Source: JAMZMI01 sp039944535
GTDB lineage: Bacteria; Bacteroidota; Bacteroidia; Cytophagales; Cyclobacteriaceae
Length of the DNA stretch: 64,000 bases
Direction: 5' to 3'
Assembly: GCA_039944535.1 (NCBI GenBank)
Contig: JBDUYP010000013.1
Coordinates: 3,230 to 67,229 of the forward strand
Both the position numbers and the translations under genes were made by a program. How positions within the stretch are numbered: the stretch's first letter is position 1; the number at the start of each line of letters is the position of its first letter. The notes under the pieces were generated by a model that saw only the letters and a program-made list of their open reading frames with translations, had not been told where the DNA came from and made no database searches. Below are positions 35,913-44,153 of the stretch, in pieces.

Positions 35913-37316
35913 TAAAAACCCAAATATCAGATACAAAATCACGGATAGTCCACCCGTAACAAGTGCGTATGGCAATTGGGTCTTTACGTGATCCACATGA
36001 TCCACTTTGGCAGCCATTGAAGAAATCAGGGTCGTGTCAGAAATAGGTGAGCAGTGATCTCCAAAAACACCGCCTCCCAACACGGCTGCTAGTGTTAAGT
36101 GAACATTCAATCCCAGGTTTTGCGATAGTGGAATGGCGATAGCAATCATAATAGCAAATGTGCCCCATGATGTCCCCGTGGCAAACGCAATGAAGCAACT
36201 CGTGATGAAGATTACTGCTGGCGCCAGACCGGGATGCAACCAACTCTCAGTTACTGAGGCTACATAGGTTCCTGTACCTAGTTCCTTACACAGACTGCCC
36301 AGAGCAAAGGCTAGCACCATCAAGATGGCCATGGAAAGCATTTCTTTCATGCCTTCTATAGATTGGTTAAAAAACGAACTGAGGTTGACAAGTTTTTGTG
36401 ATCCAAATAATATCGCCGCTGTGATGAGGCCGGCGCATATTGCATACAGCACACTCGCTGACCCTGATGCATTTCCTATGTAATACCAGATTTTATCGCC
36501 AAATGACCCTTCAAATGCAGCATCATAACCCGTAAATAGCAAGAAACAGGGCATTGATAAAACCATTATACCCAGAGGCAAAATCATGTTGATTGATTTG
36601 CCCTCTTTTACCACTTCTGCTTCATCCTCTTCTACATGATCCACAGGATCAAATGATTTCATCGGGCCGTAGCTTTTGTTGGTAATTGCGACATAGAAGA
36701 CTGCAGCCAAAGTAAGTATTGGGTAGAAATTGAAAGGGATGGAATAGAGTAGGGTTTGAAAAGGCGGTAGGGTCTCATAAGCAACCAGAAGCCCCATGAT
36801 GTAGGCTCCCCACGCGTTAATAGGAAAGAGAATGCAAGACGGGGCGCTACTAGAATCAGCGATATAGGCCAGCTTTACATTTGATATACCAAATTTCTTG
36901 TATAATGACTGAAAGACAGTTCCTACGGTGAGGATGGATATGTTTGATTCAATGAAAATGAGAAAACCTGTAAGTGCGGAGAAAACCTGAAGACGTGCTT
37001 TTGGATTGCTTGATTTTTCTATTTTCTTCCTGATCTGAGTCACGAAACCATCTATACCACCGGCATTTTTAATGAGATGGATCAGTGAACCGATCAGCAG
37101 TGTGAATGCAATGGTTCTGGTGTTACCGGCGCTCTCAAAAACACCAATCAGCGAATTGATTGTCATGAGGATTCCGTCGAGGGGATTCCAGTCTGCCAAT
37201 ATCAACCAACCAAGCAAAAGTCCCAGGAGTAGGGAAGGAATGACTTGTTTGGTTTTGATGGCCAGGATAATGGCGAGTATAGGAGGTATAATGGTTAGGA
37301 AACCTAAATCATTCAT
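35904..37316 (-). CDS. NhaC-family Na+/H+ antiporter
   Basis: 470 aa with about eleven or twelve membrane segments. Typical NhaC-type signatures are FIESNISILTVGTVFQ, AYIADSSSAPSCILFPINAWGAY, FATGTSWGTFAIMIAIAIPL and GGGVFGDHCSPISDTTLISS, the last two being the conserved ion-path motifs. It should exchange Na+ (or an organic acid plus Na+) for H+ at the inner membrane. The ATG overlaps the stop of the upstream DUF4136 lipoprotein gene by 4 bp. Confidence 0.92.
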   Translation of the reverse strand: MNDLGFLTIIPPILAIILAIKTKQVIPSLLLGLLLGWLILADWNPLDGILMTINSLIGVFESAGNTRTIAFTLLIGSLIHLIKNAGGIDGFVTQIRKKIEKSSNPKARLQVFSALTGFLIFIESNISILTVGTVFQSLYKKFGISNVKLAYIADSSSAPSCILFPINAWGAYIMGLLVAYETLPPFQTLLYSIPFNFYPILTLAAVFYVAITNKSYGPMKSFDPVDHVEEDEAEVVKEGKSINMILPLGIMVLSMPCFLLFTGYDAAFEGSFGDKIWYYIGNASGSASVLYAICAGLITAAILFGSQKLVNLSSFFNQSIEGMKEMLSMAILMVLAFALGSLCKELGTGTYVASVTESWLHPGLAPAVIFITSCFIAFATGTSWGTFAIMIAIAIPLSQNLGLNVHLTLAAVLGGGVFGDHCSPISDTTLISSMAAKVDHVDHVKTQLPYALVTGGLSVILYLIFGFLLA

Positions 37317-37861
37317 TCGTTTTCAATTAAAGAAGGATCCGGCTTGTTTTGACCGGCTGTGTATAAGTATGTGTCAAAAATGCGGCTCACGGCTTCATTG
37401 ATGAGTTCTGCTTGTGCGGATTTTTTATCGTATTGACTCAGGTCAATGCTGGCTTGCCAGATCACTTTGCGTGATTTGACATCATTAAGCTCTATCAGCA
37501 GCACTGCTTCCAAAATTGTGCGGACGGTAAAAGAGGGGTTATAGTAGGTTCCGTAGTACCCAGATGAGTTGCTGGATGTTTTAGATACCTGCTTGGCGAT
37601 GATTTCATACCGGGCGATCAGGTCTGGATTAGTATTGGATTTGTTATACGCCCTACGCAGCATTTGAGCATCAATAGCTCGCTCAATATTCGCTTTGATC
37701 GCATGCCCTTCGTCAGACATTTGTGCCTCGTTGTTTTTGGTGTTTACAGTTGCGAAGGCAGTGTATTTCTCGAAGGCAGCCTCTTCATTTACAAAGTTTA
37801 CAACCTTCGGGTTGCATTGACTTAAAAGCAGAATTGCGGATAGCAGCAGCCATTGTTTCAT
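37313..37861 (-). CDS. DUF4136-like lipoprotein
   Basis: 182 aa with a signal peptide and lipobox (LLLSQC, Cys16). Features of the family include FEKYTAFA, an AIDAQMLRRAY helix, DLIARYEI, a Gly/Tyr-rich loop (SGYYGTYYNPSFTVRTILEAVLL) and a WQASIDLSQ strand near the end. DUF4136 proteins are outer-membrane-associated lipoproteins of unknown function. It is coupled (ATGA) to the NhaC gene. Confidence 0.78.
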   Translation of the reverse strand: MKQWLLLSAILLLSQCNPKVVNFVNEEAAFEKYTAFATVNTKNNEAQMSDEGHAIKANIERAIDAQMLRRAYNKSNTNPDLIARYEIIAKQVSKTSSNSSGYYGTYYNPSFTVRTILEAVLLIELNDVKSRKVIWQASIDLSQYDKKSAQAELINEAVSRIFDTYLYTAGQNKPDPSLIENE

Positions 37862-37892
37862 GATGGCTAAAGATAAGATATTGATACAACTT

Positions 37893-38093
37893 TTAGCTCT
37901 GAAGTTTCATTCCTCTTGCGGTATTTAGAGAGGATAAAATCTTGTCAATGAGTTTTTGAGAATTTTCAGAAAATTCATACAAAATATCAAAGCGATCGCT
38001 GTTCCTGCTAGAGGAAAGCAGGTTGTTATATTCCTGCTGGTTCCCCTTTTCATAAGCGTCTTTATCGGGATTGTACCAAATAATTTGCGTCAT
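37893..38093 (-). CDS. Small conserved-looking protein (66 aa)
   Basis: 66 aa with an ATG start, beginning MTQIIWYNPDKDAYEKG and ending in a helix with KLIDKILSSLN. No signal peptide. The IIWYNPD...Y...Y pattern with a C-terminal helix recalls small proteins seen in Cytophagales, but I cannot name a family. It lies 31 bp upstream of the DUF4136 gene on the same strand and could be the first gene of that unit. Confidence 0.6.
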   Translation of the reverse strand: MTQIIWYNPDKDAYEKGNQQEYNNLLSSSRNSDRFDILYEFSENSQKLIDKILSSLNTARGMKLQS

Positions 38094-38302
38094 TGTGCTA
38101 GCGGCTTCAAATGCTGGGTATGCGGGTACATACGCCTTTACAAGCTAAAGTAACCAAATATTGCCAAATTTTGGTAAAGGTTATGGTCACATTTGTTCAA
38201 ATATAGAACGGTCAGGAGTATATTCTTCAATGGTTTTTGCGCAGGATAAGTCCTGTTCTCTGTTTTTTTCTTAAATTCATTTTTGATTCCAAGCGCCTAA
38301 AA

Positions 38303-39085
38303 GTGTCATTACTTCCTACGTTCCTTTATCTCGTATTCAATCTATTTTTTGGACAATCTCCAGGGAGTACTAACATCGCAGGGGTTTATCAAGGCAGGCC
38401 TATTTTCATTCAAAATGCTTATGACCCTGTTAATCGAGATTTTTGCATCGAAAAAATCAGTGTGAATGGCCGGGATATGGTGTTTAACCGAAAGGCGAGC
38501 GCTGTTAAGGTGGATTTCAAAGGGGTAGATATGTATGCTCCGGTTGCATTGAAAATCATTCATAAAGACAGCTGCAGTCCAATAGTAATCAACCCCGATG
38601 CGATTTTTTATCACAGTATCTTTTCATTCAGTGAAATCATCACCACTGACTCTACACTCACTTGGAAAACACTGGGAGAGAAGGAAAGCGGGCTTTTTGT
38701 AGTTGAAAAAATTGACATGGGCCTCTGGCAGGAAGAAGCGACCATAGAAGCCTCCGGACGTTTTGAAGGTGAGACTTACACGCATTACCCTAAAATAAAG
38801 GAGGGGTCAAATAAGTTTAGAATTAAATATGTACTTCCTAATGGAAAGCACCTTTATTCCAGAGAGATAGACCTTCATTTTTATCCGAAACCGGTGACAT
38901 TCACCCCATTGAAAACAAGTAAGATGCTTTATTTCTCCCGCTCTGCTACTTTCATAATTTATGATGCAGGAAACAACGTAGTAATGGAAGGCAGTGGAAA
39001 AGAAACGGACGTAAGCCATTTACCAACAGGCAGCTATGTCATTTACTTCAACGAAGATGATCCAGGGCTATTTGTTAAACAATAG
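38303..39085 (+). CDS. Secreted Bacteroidota-specific protein of unknown function
   Basis: About 260 aa from a GTG at 38303, which starts a clean signal peptide ending FFGQS; a TTG at 38237 would add 22 residues. The mature part starts NIAGVYQGRPIFIQNAYDP, followed by FCIEKISVNG and beta-rich sequence (IIHKDSCSPIVINPDAI, KFRIKYVLPNGKHLYSREI). The C-terminal ~75 residues (FSRSATFIIYDAGNNVVMEGSG, LPTGSYVIYF) look like a degenerate type IX sorting-tail fold. The pattern recurs in Bacteroidota exported proteins but no function is known to me. Confidence 0.65.
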   Translation: MSLLPTFLYLVFNLFFGQSPGSTNIAGVYQGRPIFIQNAYDPVNRDFCIEKISVNGRDMVFNRKASAVKVDFKGVDMYAPVALKIIHKDSCSPIVINPDAIFYHSIFSFSEIITTDSTLTWKTLGEKESGLFVVEKIDMGLWQEEATIEASGRFEGETYTHYPKIKEGSNKFRIKYVLPNGKHLYSREIDLHFYPKPVTFTPLKTSKMLYFSRSATFIIYDAGNNVVMEGSGKETDVSHLPTGSYVIYFNEDDPGLFVKQ

Positions 39086-39094
39086 GCCCCTCGG

Positions 39095-40483
39095 TTAGAT
39101 CAATGATATTCCGAAAAAGTTGTTGAGCAACACCAATACGAAAAGCACTGCTAACACTGCCGGACAGAGGTAAGAAATTAAGAAACTGATCCCTTTCTTT
39201 ACAAAGCTCTGATGATAACCCTCAAACCCTAAGGCGATTTCTTCATGCAGGTTGTGTTTTTTCCATACATAAGCTGCGAATGTAACAATGAGGAACCCAC
39301 CCAGCAATAGCATGATATCAGCTAATCCAGCAGCCAAAGATAAAAAGTCACTGGATCCGGGTATTTTAAAAGAAGTTCCGAAAAAGTCCGAAGCTCCATT
39401 GGCCAGCAAAGATGGAATACCAGCAATAAAAATAACTACTGCAACCAGAATCACTGCTGGCTTGCGTTTAAATCCTAATTCATCTACCACATAAGAGACC
39501 GGTACTTCGAGGAGAGAAACAGTAGAAGTCAGAGCTGCAAAAGACAGCAATAGAAAGAAGAATGCGCCGATAAATGCACCCAGACCAGAACCCAATGTTT
39601 GGAAAACACCCGGCAGAGTTACGAATATCAACCCTGGTCCGGCCTGGCTTGATTGAACCTGGCTCATATCGCCTCCGTTGTTGTAGGCCACCAGAGGAAA
39701 AATCATCAGACCCGCGATAAACGCTATCCCCACATCGGCAAGGGTGATGAAAGCCGATGAGGTGATGATGTTGTCATTTTTAGAAAGATAACTTCCGTAT
39801 GTTATCAGTGCGCCCATTCCAAGTGAGAGGGAGAAAAACGCCTGTCTAAGTGCCCCGCCGATCGTTCCAATACCGATAGCGTCAAACTTTGGCACCAGAT
39901 AAAACTCAACTCCCGCCATGGCATGTGGTAGGGTAAAGGAATACCCAACAAGTAAGAGAATCATGACGATGAGAGAGGGCATCAACACTTTTGCCAGCTT
40001 TTCAATGCCACCTGACACTCCTTTAGAAACGAAGAAAGCCGTGAAGAACATGAATATTATAGAATAGAGACCCACACGCACCCAATCGGAGGTGAAGGCT
40101 CCAAAGTTTTGGCTTACGGCGAAATTGCCTTGTGCCATTTCGATAAAATACCCAAATGCCCATCCGGCAATTACATTGTAAAAGGATAGGATAAGAACCC
40201 CGGCCAACAATCCGAGCATTCCGAGAAATCGCCATTTCTTAAAACCAAGCTTGATGAAAGCTCCAATAGGGTTTTTCTGTGTTTTTCTTCCAATGGCTAC
40301 CTCTGTAACCATGACAGGAAAACAAAGTAGGAAACAGAAAACAAGATACATGGCCACAAATGCGGCTCCTCCACCCAGTCCGACTTCAAAAGGGAATTTC
40401 CAAATGTTACCCAATCCAACTGCTGAACCAGCTGCCGCCAGTATAAAGCCTAACCTGTTTGAAAATGATCCTCTTGTCGCCAT
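39095..40483 (-). CDS. Sodium-dependent NSS-family transporter (LeuT fold)
   Basis: 462 aa with 11-12 membrane segments. The first helix carries the family signature RLGFILAAAGSAVGLGNIWKFPF, which holds sodium and substrate sites; later motifs are SFYNVIAGWAFGYF, AFFSLSLGMGALITYGSY (helix 6) and FAALTSTVSLLEVPVSYVVDE (helix 8). It imports an amino acid or similar compound with Na+; the substrate is not predictable. It faces the converging secreted-protein gene 9 bp away. Confidence 0.93.
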   Translation of the reverse strand: MATRGSFSNRLGFILAAAGSAVGLGNIWKFPFEVGLGGGAAFVAMYLVFCFLLCFPVMVTEVAIGRKTQKNPIGAFIKLGFKKWRFLGMLGLLAGVLILSFYNVIAGWAFGYFIEMAQGNFAVSQNFGAFTSDWVRVGLYSIIFMFFTAFFVSKGVSGGIEKLAKVLMPSLIVMILLLVGYSFTLPHAMAGVEFYLVPKFDAIGIGTIGGALRQAFFSLSLGMGALITYGSYLSKNDNIITSSAFITLADVGIAFIAGLMIFPLVAYNNGGDMSQVQSSQAGPGLIFVTLPGVFQTLGSGLGAFIGAFFFLLLSFAALTSTVSLLEVPVSYVVDELGFKRKPAVILVAVVIFIAGIPSLLANGASDFFGTSFKIPGSSDFLSLAAGLADIMLLLGGFLIVTFAAYVWKKHNLHEEIALGFEGYHQSFVKKGISFLISYLCPAVLAVLFVLVLLNNFFGISLI

Positions 40484-40504
40484 ATTTTGAAAAAATTAAA
40501 GTTT

Positions 40505-40512
40505 CAAATATA
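40505..40512 (-). promoter_or_regulatory. Promoter -7 element TATATTTG for the NSS gene
   Basis: A perfect TAnnTTTG on the minus strand lies 21 bases upstream of the ATG at 40483. No clear -33 TTG was seen. Confidence 0.45.
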
Positions 40513-40557
40513 GCAAAACACCTCTAAGTCTCGTGCTTTTATTTATGCGAGCGGAGG

Positions 40558-41985
40558 TCAGCTGATATCGTCCTCATCCTGAGGAATTTCATAAGGGAAA
40601 TTAAAGAGGTGATTTTCTTTTATTGCTTCAGCAACTCTGTTGGGTACATGCTGTTCCCAGCCCGTATCTCCTTGTTCTATCATACCAAGCACACTGTCCG
40701 AGATAATTTGCAGGTACTCTTGTTTTGCTCCGTGTACGTCGGCAATCTTATCATTAGCCAGGAGGTACTCGAATAAATGTTTGAGATGATCCGAAGGCTG
40801 AAATTCATTTATCGTTTTCAATTCATCTCCGTCTTTTTCCTGAACCGGATAGACATAGAGTTTTACGTTGCTACCAAATAGCCTTGAGAAGGACTCCAAA
40901 ATCCCTCCATTGAGATTGTCATAATATGCTTCGTCAAAAATCCTTACCAGGTTGTTGTAGCCAAGCACGATTCCGATTTTCCTCTGACGGGTAAACTTGG
41001 ATAGGTAAGCCGCGATTTTATAGTGCTCCTGATAGTTGGAGATCATTACATTTTGCCCGAGGGAACAAAGCAAATCTACCCGATCAAGAAAGTCTGTTTC
41101 ATCTACTTCACCACCAAGTGTCAGATCATTTAGTGTGATTTCAACAATAGGGAGGATGTTTTTGATCTCAACGTCTTTTTCTTTTCGGAATGCCCTCATT
41201 CCGGTCAGCATCATATCGACGTTGACATGGGTTACCGGACGAAATCGGCCTCTCAGAACGAAAATATTCTTTTTGTACAGCACCTCAGAAGGCTGCATGA
41301 CATTGCCGTCACGGTCAAACATGGTGGCATGAGTCAAACCATTTTTGACCAACTTCAGCGCCAGCAAGCGGTTATCCACGTGGTGAAAATCAGGACCCTC
41401 TATTCTGAAAAAGTCAATTTCCAGTCTGCTCGAATGAATATTGTCACTGAGAGCAGCAATGATGTCCTCCGGCTCATTGTTGCTGAAACAAGCGTGAATG
41501 AGGTTCACGCCGACCATACCGAGCACCTGTTGTTGTCTCAACGGGTCATTGTCCCTTAGCAAGACGTGAATGACACAGTCATTGGGTTCGGATCCTGCAT
41601 GCTTTTGAAACCTCAGCCCAACCCAACCATGACCTTCGTTTGTTCTTTTAAAGTTGAGCGTTTCTACTGTGTTGGCAAAAGCAAAGAAGTGAGACCGCTT
41701 GGCGCGCTGCGTAAGTCGCTGGGAGAGGAGTGAGTACTCGCGGTTGAGCATTTTTATCAGTTTCTCCTCGCATACATATCGCTCACTCTTGCCATAAATG
41801 GCATCACTAAAGGTCATGTCGTATGCCGACATGGTCTTGGCTATAGTACCTGAAGCGGCTCCTGCTTTGAAAAACCAATCTGCTACTTCCTGACCGCCAC
41901 CAATCTCTGCGATGGTGCCATATACCTTATCATCCAGGTTGAGAGAAAGTGCTTTCTCTTTTGTGGTGAGTTTTTTGAATTCCAT
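40558..41985 (-). CDS. Conserved cytoplasmic protein of unknown function
   Basis: 475 aa, without signal peptide or membrane helix. It has strongly conserved-looking blocks: EIGGGQEVADWFFKAGAASGTIAKTMSAYDM (about 26-56), RSHFFAFANTVETLNF, EGHGWVGLRFQ, VLRGRFRPVTHVNVDM, FLDRVDLLCSLGQNVMISNYQEHYK and GILESFSRLFGSNVKLYVYP. The sequence resembles a family found across Bacteroidota whose database labels (TonB receptor, nucleotidyltransferase) do not fit what is visible: there is no barrel and no HIGH-type motif. I assign no function. It stands alone. Confidence 0.8.
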   Translation of the reverse strand: MEFKKLTTKEKALSLNLDDKVYGTIAEIGGGQEVADWFFKAGAASGTIAKTMSAYDMTFSDAIYGKSERYVCEEKLIKMLNREYSLLSQRLTQRAKRSHFFAFANTVETLNFKRTNEGHGWVGLRFQKHAGSEPNDCVIHVLLRDNDPLRQQQVLGMVGVNLIHACFSNNEPEDIIAALSDNIHSSRLEIDFFRIEGPDFHHVDNRLLALKLVKNGLTHATMFDRDGNVMQPSEVLYKKNIFVLRGRFRPVTHVNVDMMLTGMRAFRKEKDVEIKNILPIVEITLNDLTLGGEVDETDFLDRVDLLCSLGQNVMISNYQEHYKIAAYLSKFTRQRKIGIVLGYNNLVRIFDEAYYDNLNGGILESFSRLFGSNVKLYVYPVQEKDGDELKTINEFQPSDHLKHLFEYLLANDKIADVHGAKQEYLQIISDSVLGMIEQGDTGWEQHVPNRVAEAIKENHLFNFPYEIPQDEDDIS

Positions 41986-42063
41986 TGAGCCCTGCCTTTG
42001 TAGTTTTCATTAAAATTATGCGATAAACCAGTCTAAAGAAAGCTTGTTAAGGATTGATATAAA

Positions 42064-42091
42064 AAAAGTCTCACCACGGGGCGAGACTTTT
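42064..42091 (-). terminator. Rho-independent terminator after the acyl-CoA dehydrogenase gene
   Basis: On the minus strand a 9-bp stem AAAAGTCTC / GAGACTTTT with a 10-base loop runs into TTTTTTT. It lies 26 bp after the stop of the acyl-CoA dehydrogenase gene. Confidence 0.88.
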
Positions 42092-42116
42092 CGGATTTCA
42101 ACAAACTAAATCTTTC

Positions 42117-43925
42117 TTATTTATATAGAGAATAAGGAAATTTATTCTCTGCGATCATCCTTTCAGCAATAGCTGCTCTCAGGTTTCTTGTATTTACCGG
42201 ATTTGCTTTTGTGAATCGTTTCATTCCCATCAACATCACTTTAAGTTCATCACCATCAGTGATGCAAGCCACAGCCTCGTCACCATGATTTCTGATTTTC
42301 TGAATGGCCTCATGCATATACAGAGCCGTCATGTCAGCGTAAAGTTTAGCACCCTCTTCTCCATAAAGACCAATTAGTTTTTCAGTCCTTAGAATGGTTG
42401 ACTCTACGGCATATATCTCGATCAGCATGTCAGCGATGTGCATCAGTATTTCTTGCTCATCGTTGAGTTTAGGGCCAAATGTCTCCGCGGCTTTTCCTGC
42501 TACCATCAGAGCAGCTTTTTTCAATTTCTTAAGCACTTCTTTTTCCTCAGCCAATGGTTGACTCAGGTCAGGCATGTCAAAAGAAGGCACAGAGGTCAAC
42601 TCTTTGGCAACAGTCATTGCTGGTTCTAGTAGGTCAAGCTCACCTTTCATGGCACGCTTAAACATCATACCTACCAAAAGCATGCGGTTGATTTCATTTG
42701 TTCCTTCGTAAATTCTTGTAATACGCGCATCGCGATAAGCTCTAGCCATAGGGGCTTCTTCAGAGAAGCCCATGCCACCGTAAACCTGAACGCCCTCATC
42801 CACCACATAGTCCAATGTCTCAGAACCGATGATTTTGATGATGGCACATTCTATAGAGAATTGCTCTAATGCCTTCAATTTGGCTTTACTTGAGTCCATG
42901 CCTTCAGCTATTAGTGCTTCTATTCGGTCATCTATATTTTGTCCGGCTCTATATGAAGCAGATTCTACGGCATAAGTCTTAGCTGCCATGTTGGCAAGCT
43001 TTTGCTGAATAGCACCAAAGCTTGAGATCGAAACATCAAATTGTTTTCTTTCATTGGCATAGTTGGTGGCCAGGCTCGCTATGGTTTTACAACCATTGAT
43101 TACGCCACATCCAAGCTTGATTCGGCCTACATTTAAGACATTCACCGCTATTTTGAAACCATTTTCTCTTTCAGATAGCATGTTTTCAACAGGCACTTTG
43201 CAGTCGTTGAAAAAGACCTGACGCGTGGAAGATCCTTTGATCCCCAGTTTTTTCTCTTCGTCGTTCATGGTGATACCACCAAAAGTCTTTTCTACAAGAA
43301 AAGCCGTAAGGTTTTGATCGTCATCGATTTTGGCAAAAACGATGAAGATATCGGCAAAGCCAGCGTTGGAGATCCACATCTTCTGCCCATTGATGAGGTA
43401 GTGTTTCCCATCATCGGTCAGTTTTGCTTTTGTTTTTCCACTGTTAGCATCCGACCCGGCATCTGGTTCAGTGAGACAGTAAGCTGCTTTCCACTCACCA
43501 GAGGCGAGTAGGGGCAGGTATTTTTGTTTTTGCTCTTCGGTACCGTAATAGAGAATCGGCAATGTGCCAATACCCGTATGGGCTCCATAGGCTGTAGAAA
43601 AAGAACCTGATGCGGCAATGATATCCGCCATGAGCATGCTGGTGTTGAAGTTCATGCCCAGGCCGCCGTACTCTTCCGGTACTGCCACTCCAAGGAGCCC
43701 AAGCTCGCCGGCTTTGTTCATGAGTTCAGGCATGAGTCCTTCTTCCATTGTATCGATACGCTCTACGTTGGGGGTTATCTCCGTATCGATGAAGTCCTGT
43801 GTGGCAGCAGCCATCATTTTCTGTTCTTCAGAAAATTCTTCCGGAATGAAGATTTCGTTTGCTTCAGTTTCCCTAATGATAAATTCACCGCCTTTGATTG
43901 ATGATTTTTCAGCTACTGCTTCCAT
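42117..43925 (-). CDS. Acyl-CoA dehydrogenase with C-terminal extension
   Basis: 602 aa. The acyl-CoA dehydrogenase core (about 30-415) includes AAYCLTEPDAGSDA, MWISNAGFADIFIVFAKI, VYGGMGFSEEAPMARAYRDARI and RIYEGTNEINR, whose Glu is the catalytic base position. The extra ~180 C-terminal residues are helical, as in the very-long-chain type and many Bacteroidota members. It uses FAD to oxidise fatty acyl-CoA at C2-C3. Two matching palindromes surround its promoter (43962-44013), so expression is probably controlled by a fatty-acid-responsive repressor. The gene stands alone. Confidence 0.93.
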   Translation of the reverse strand: MEAVAEKSSIKGGEFIIRETEANEIFIPEEFSEEQKMMAAATQDFIDTEITPNVERIDTMEEGLMPELMNKAGELGLLGVAVPEEYGGLGMNFNTSMLMADIIAASGSFSTAYGAHTGIGTLPILYYGTEEQKQKYLPLLASGEWKAAYCLTEPDAGSDANSGKTKAKLTDDGKHYLINGQKMWISNAGFADIFIVFAKIDDDQNLTAFLVEKTFGGITMNDEEKKLGIKGSSTRQVFFNDCKVPVENMLSERENGFKIAVNVLNVGRIKLGCGVINGCKTIASLATNYANERKQFDVSISSFGAIQQKLANMAAKTYAVESASYRAGQNIDDRIEALIAEGMDSSKAKLKALEQFSIECAIIKIIGSETLDYVVDEGVQVYGGMGFSEEAPMARAYRDARITRIYEGTNEINRMLLVGMMFKRAMKGELDLLEPAMTVAKELTSVPSFDMPDLSQPLAEEKEVLKKLKKAALMVAGKAAETFGPKLNDEQEILMHIADMLIEIYAVESTILRTEKLIGLYGEEGAKLYADMTALYMHEAIQKIRNHGDEAVACITDGDELKVMLMGMKRFTKANPVNTRNLRAAIAERMIAENKFPYSLYK

Positions 43926-43961
43926 GACTTAGTTATTTGAATCTGGTTTAATGTTAATATG

Positions 43962-44013
43962 GTATGCATGCATACTAAATCCAAATATATAAATAATTTG
44001 TTATGCATGCATA
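43962..44013 (-). promoter_or_regulatory. Acyl-CoA dehydrogenase promoter bracketed by twin palindromes
   Basis: A perfect 14-bp palindrome GTATGCATGCATAC (43962-43975) and a matching TATGCATGCATAC copy (44002-44014, 12-bp palindromic core) lie 39 bp apart, both continued by CTAAAT or ACTAAAT on the right. Between them is a perfect minus-strand -7 element TATATTTG (43982-43989). The near palindrome therefore covers the start of transcription and the far one the -33 region, a typical repression layout. Confidence 0.7.
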
Positions 44014-44061
44014 CTAAATACGAATATTTAAGAAATTAGATTCGATTAGCATTCACCCTTT

Positions 44062-44091
44062 ACAGTTCATCCTGATTTTTCTACAGTTCGG
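44062..44091 (+). promoter_or_regulatory. LytTR-type direct-repeat binding site
   Basis: Two 9-bp repeats, ACAGTTCAT (44062-44070) and ACAGTTCGG (44083-44091), are separated by exactly 12 bp. Both fit the published LytTR half-site pattern [TA][AC][CA]GTTN[AG][TG] at every position. A near -7 element TAAGTTTC (44098-44105) follows, so a bound regulator would sit over the -33 region and activate. The operon downstream ends with a LytTR regulator gene, its likely user. Confidence 0.65.
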
Positions 44092-44127
44092 TAAGACTAA
44101 GTTTCTATAAACGGGCATTCCCACCAC

Positions 44128-44153
44128 TTTCGAATCATCAAAACGATTCGAAA
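44128..44153 (+). promoter_or_regulatory. Hairpin ending at the TonB receptor start codon
   Basis: A perfect 9-bp inverted repeat TTTCGAATC / GATTCGAAA with an 8-base loop ends on the A of the ATG. In the mRNA it could fold and limit access to the start; as DNA it could be an operator. Confidence 0.45.
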
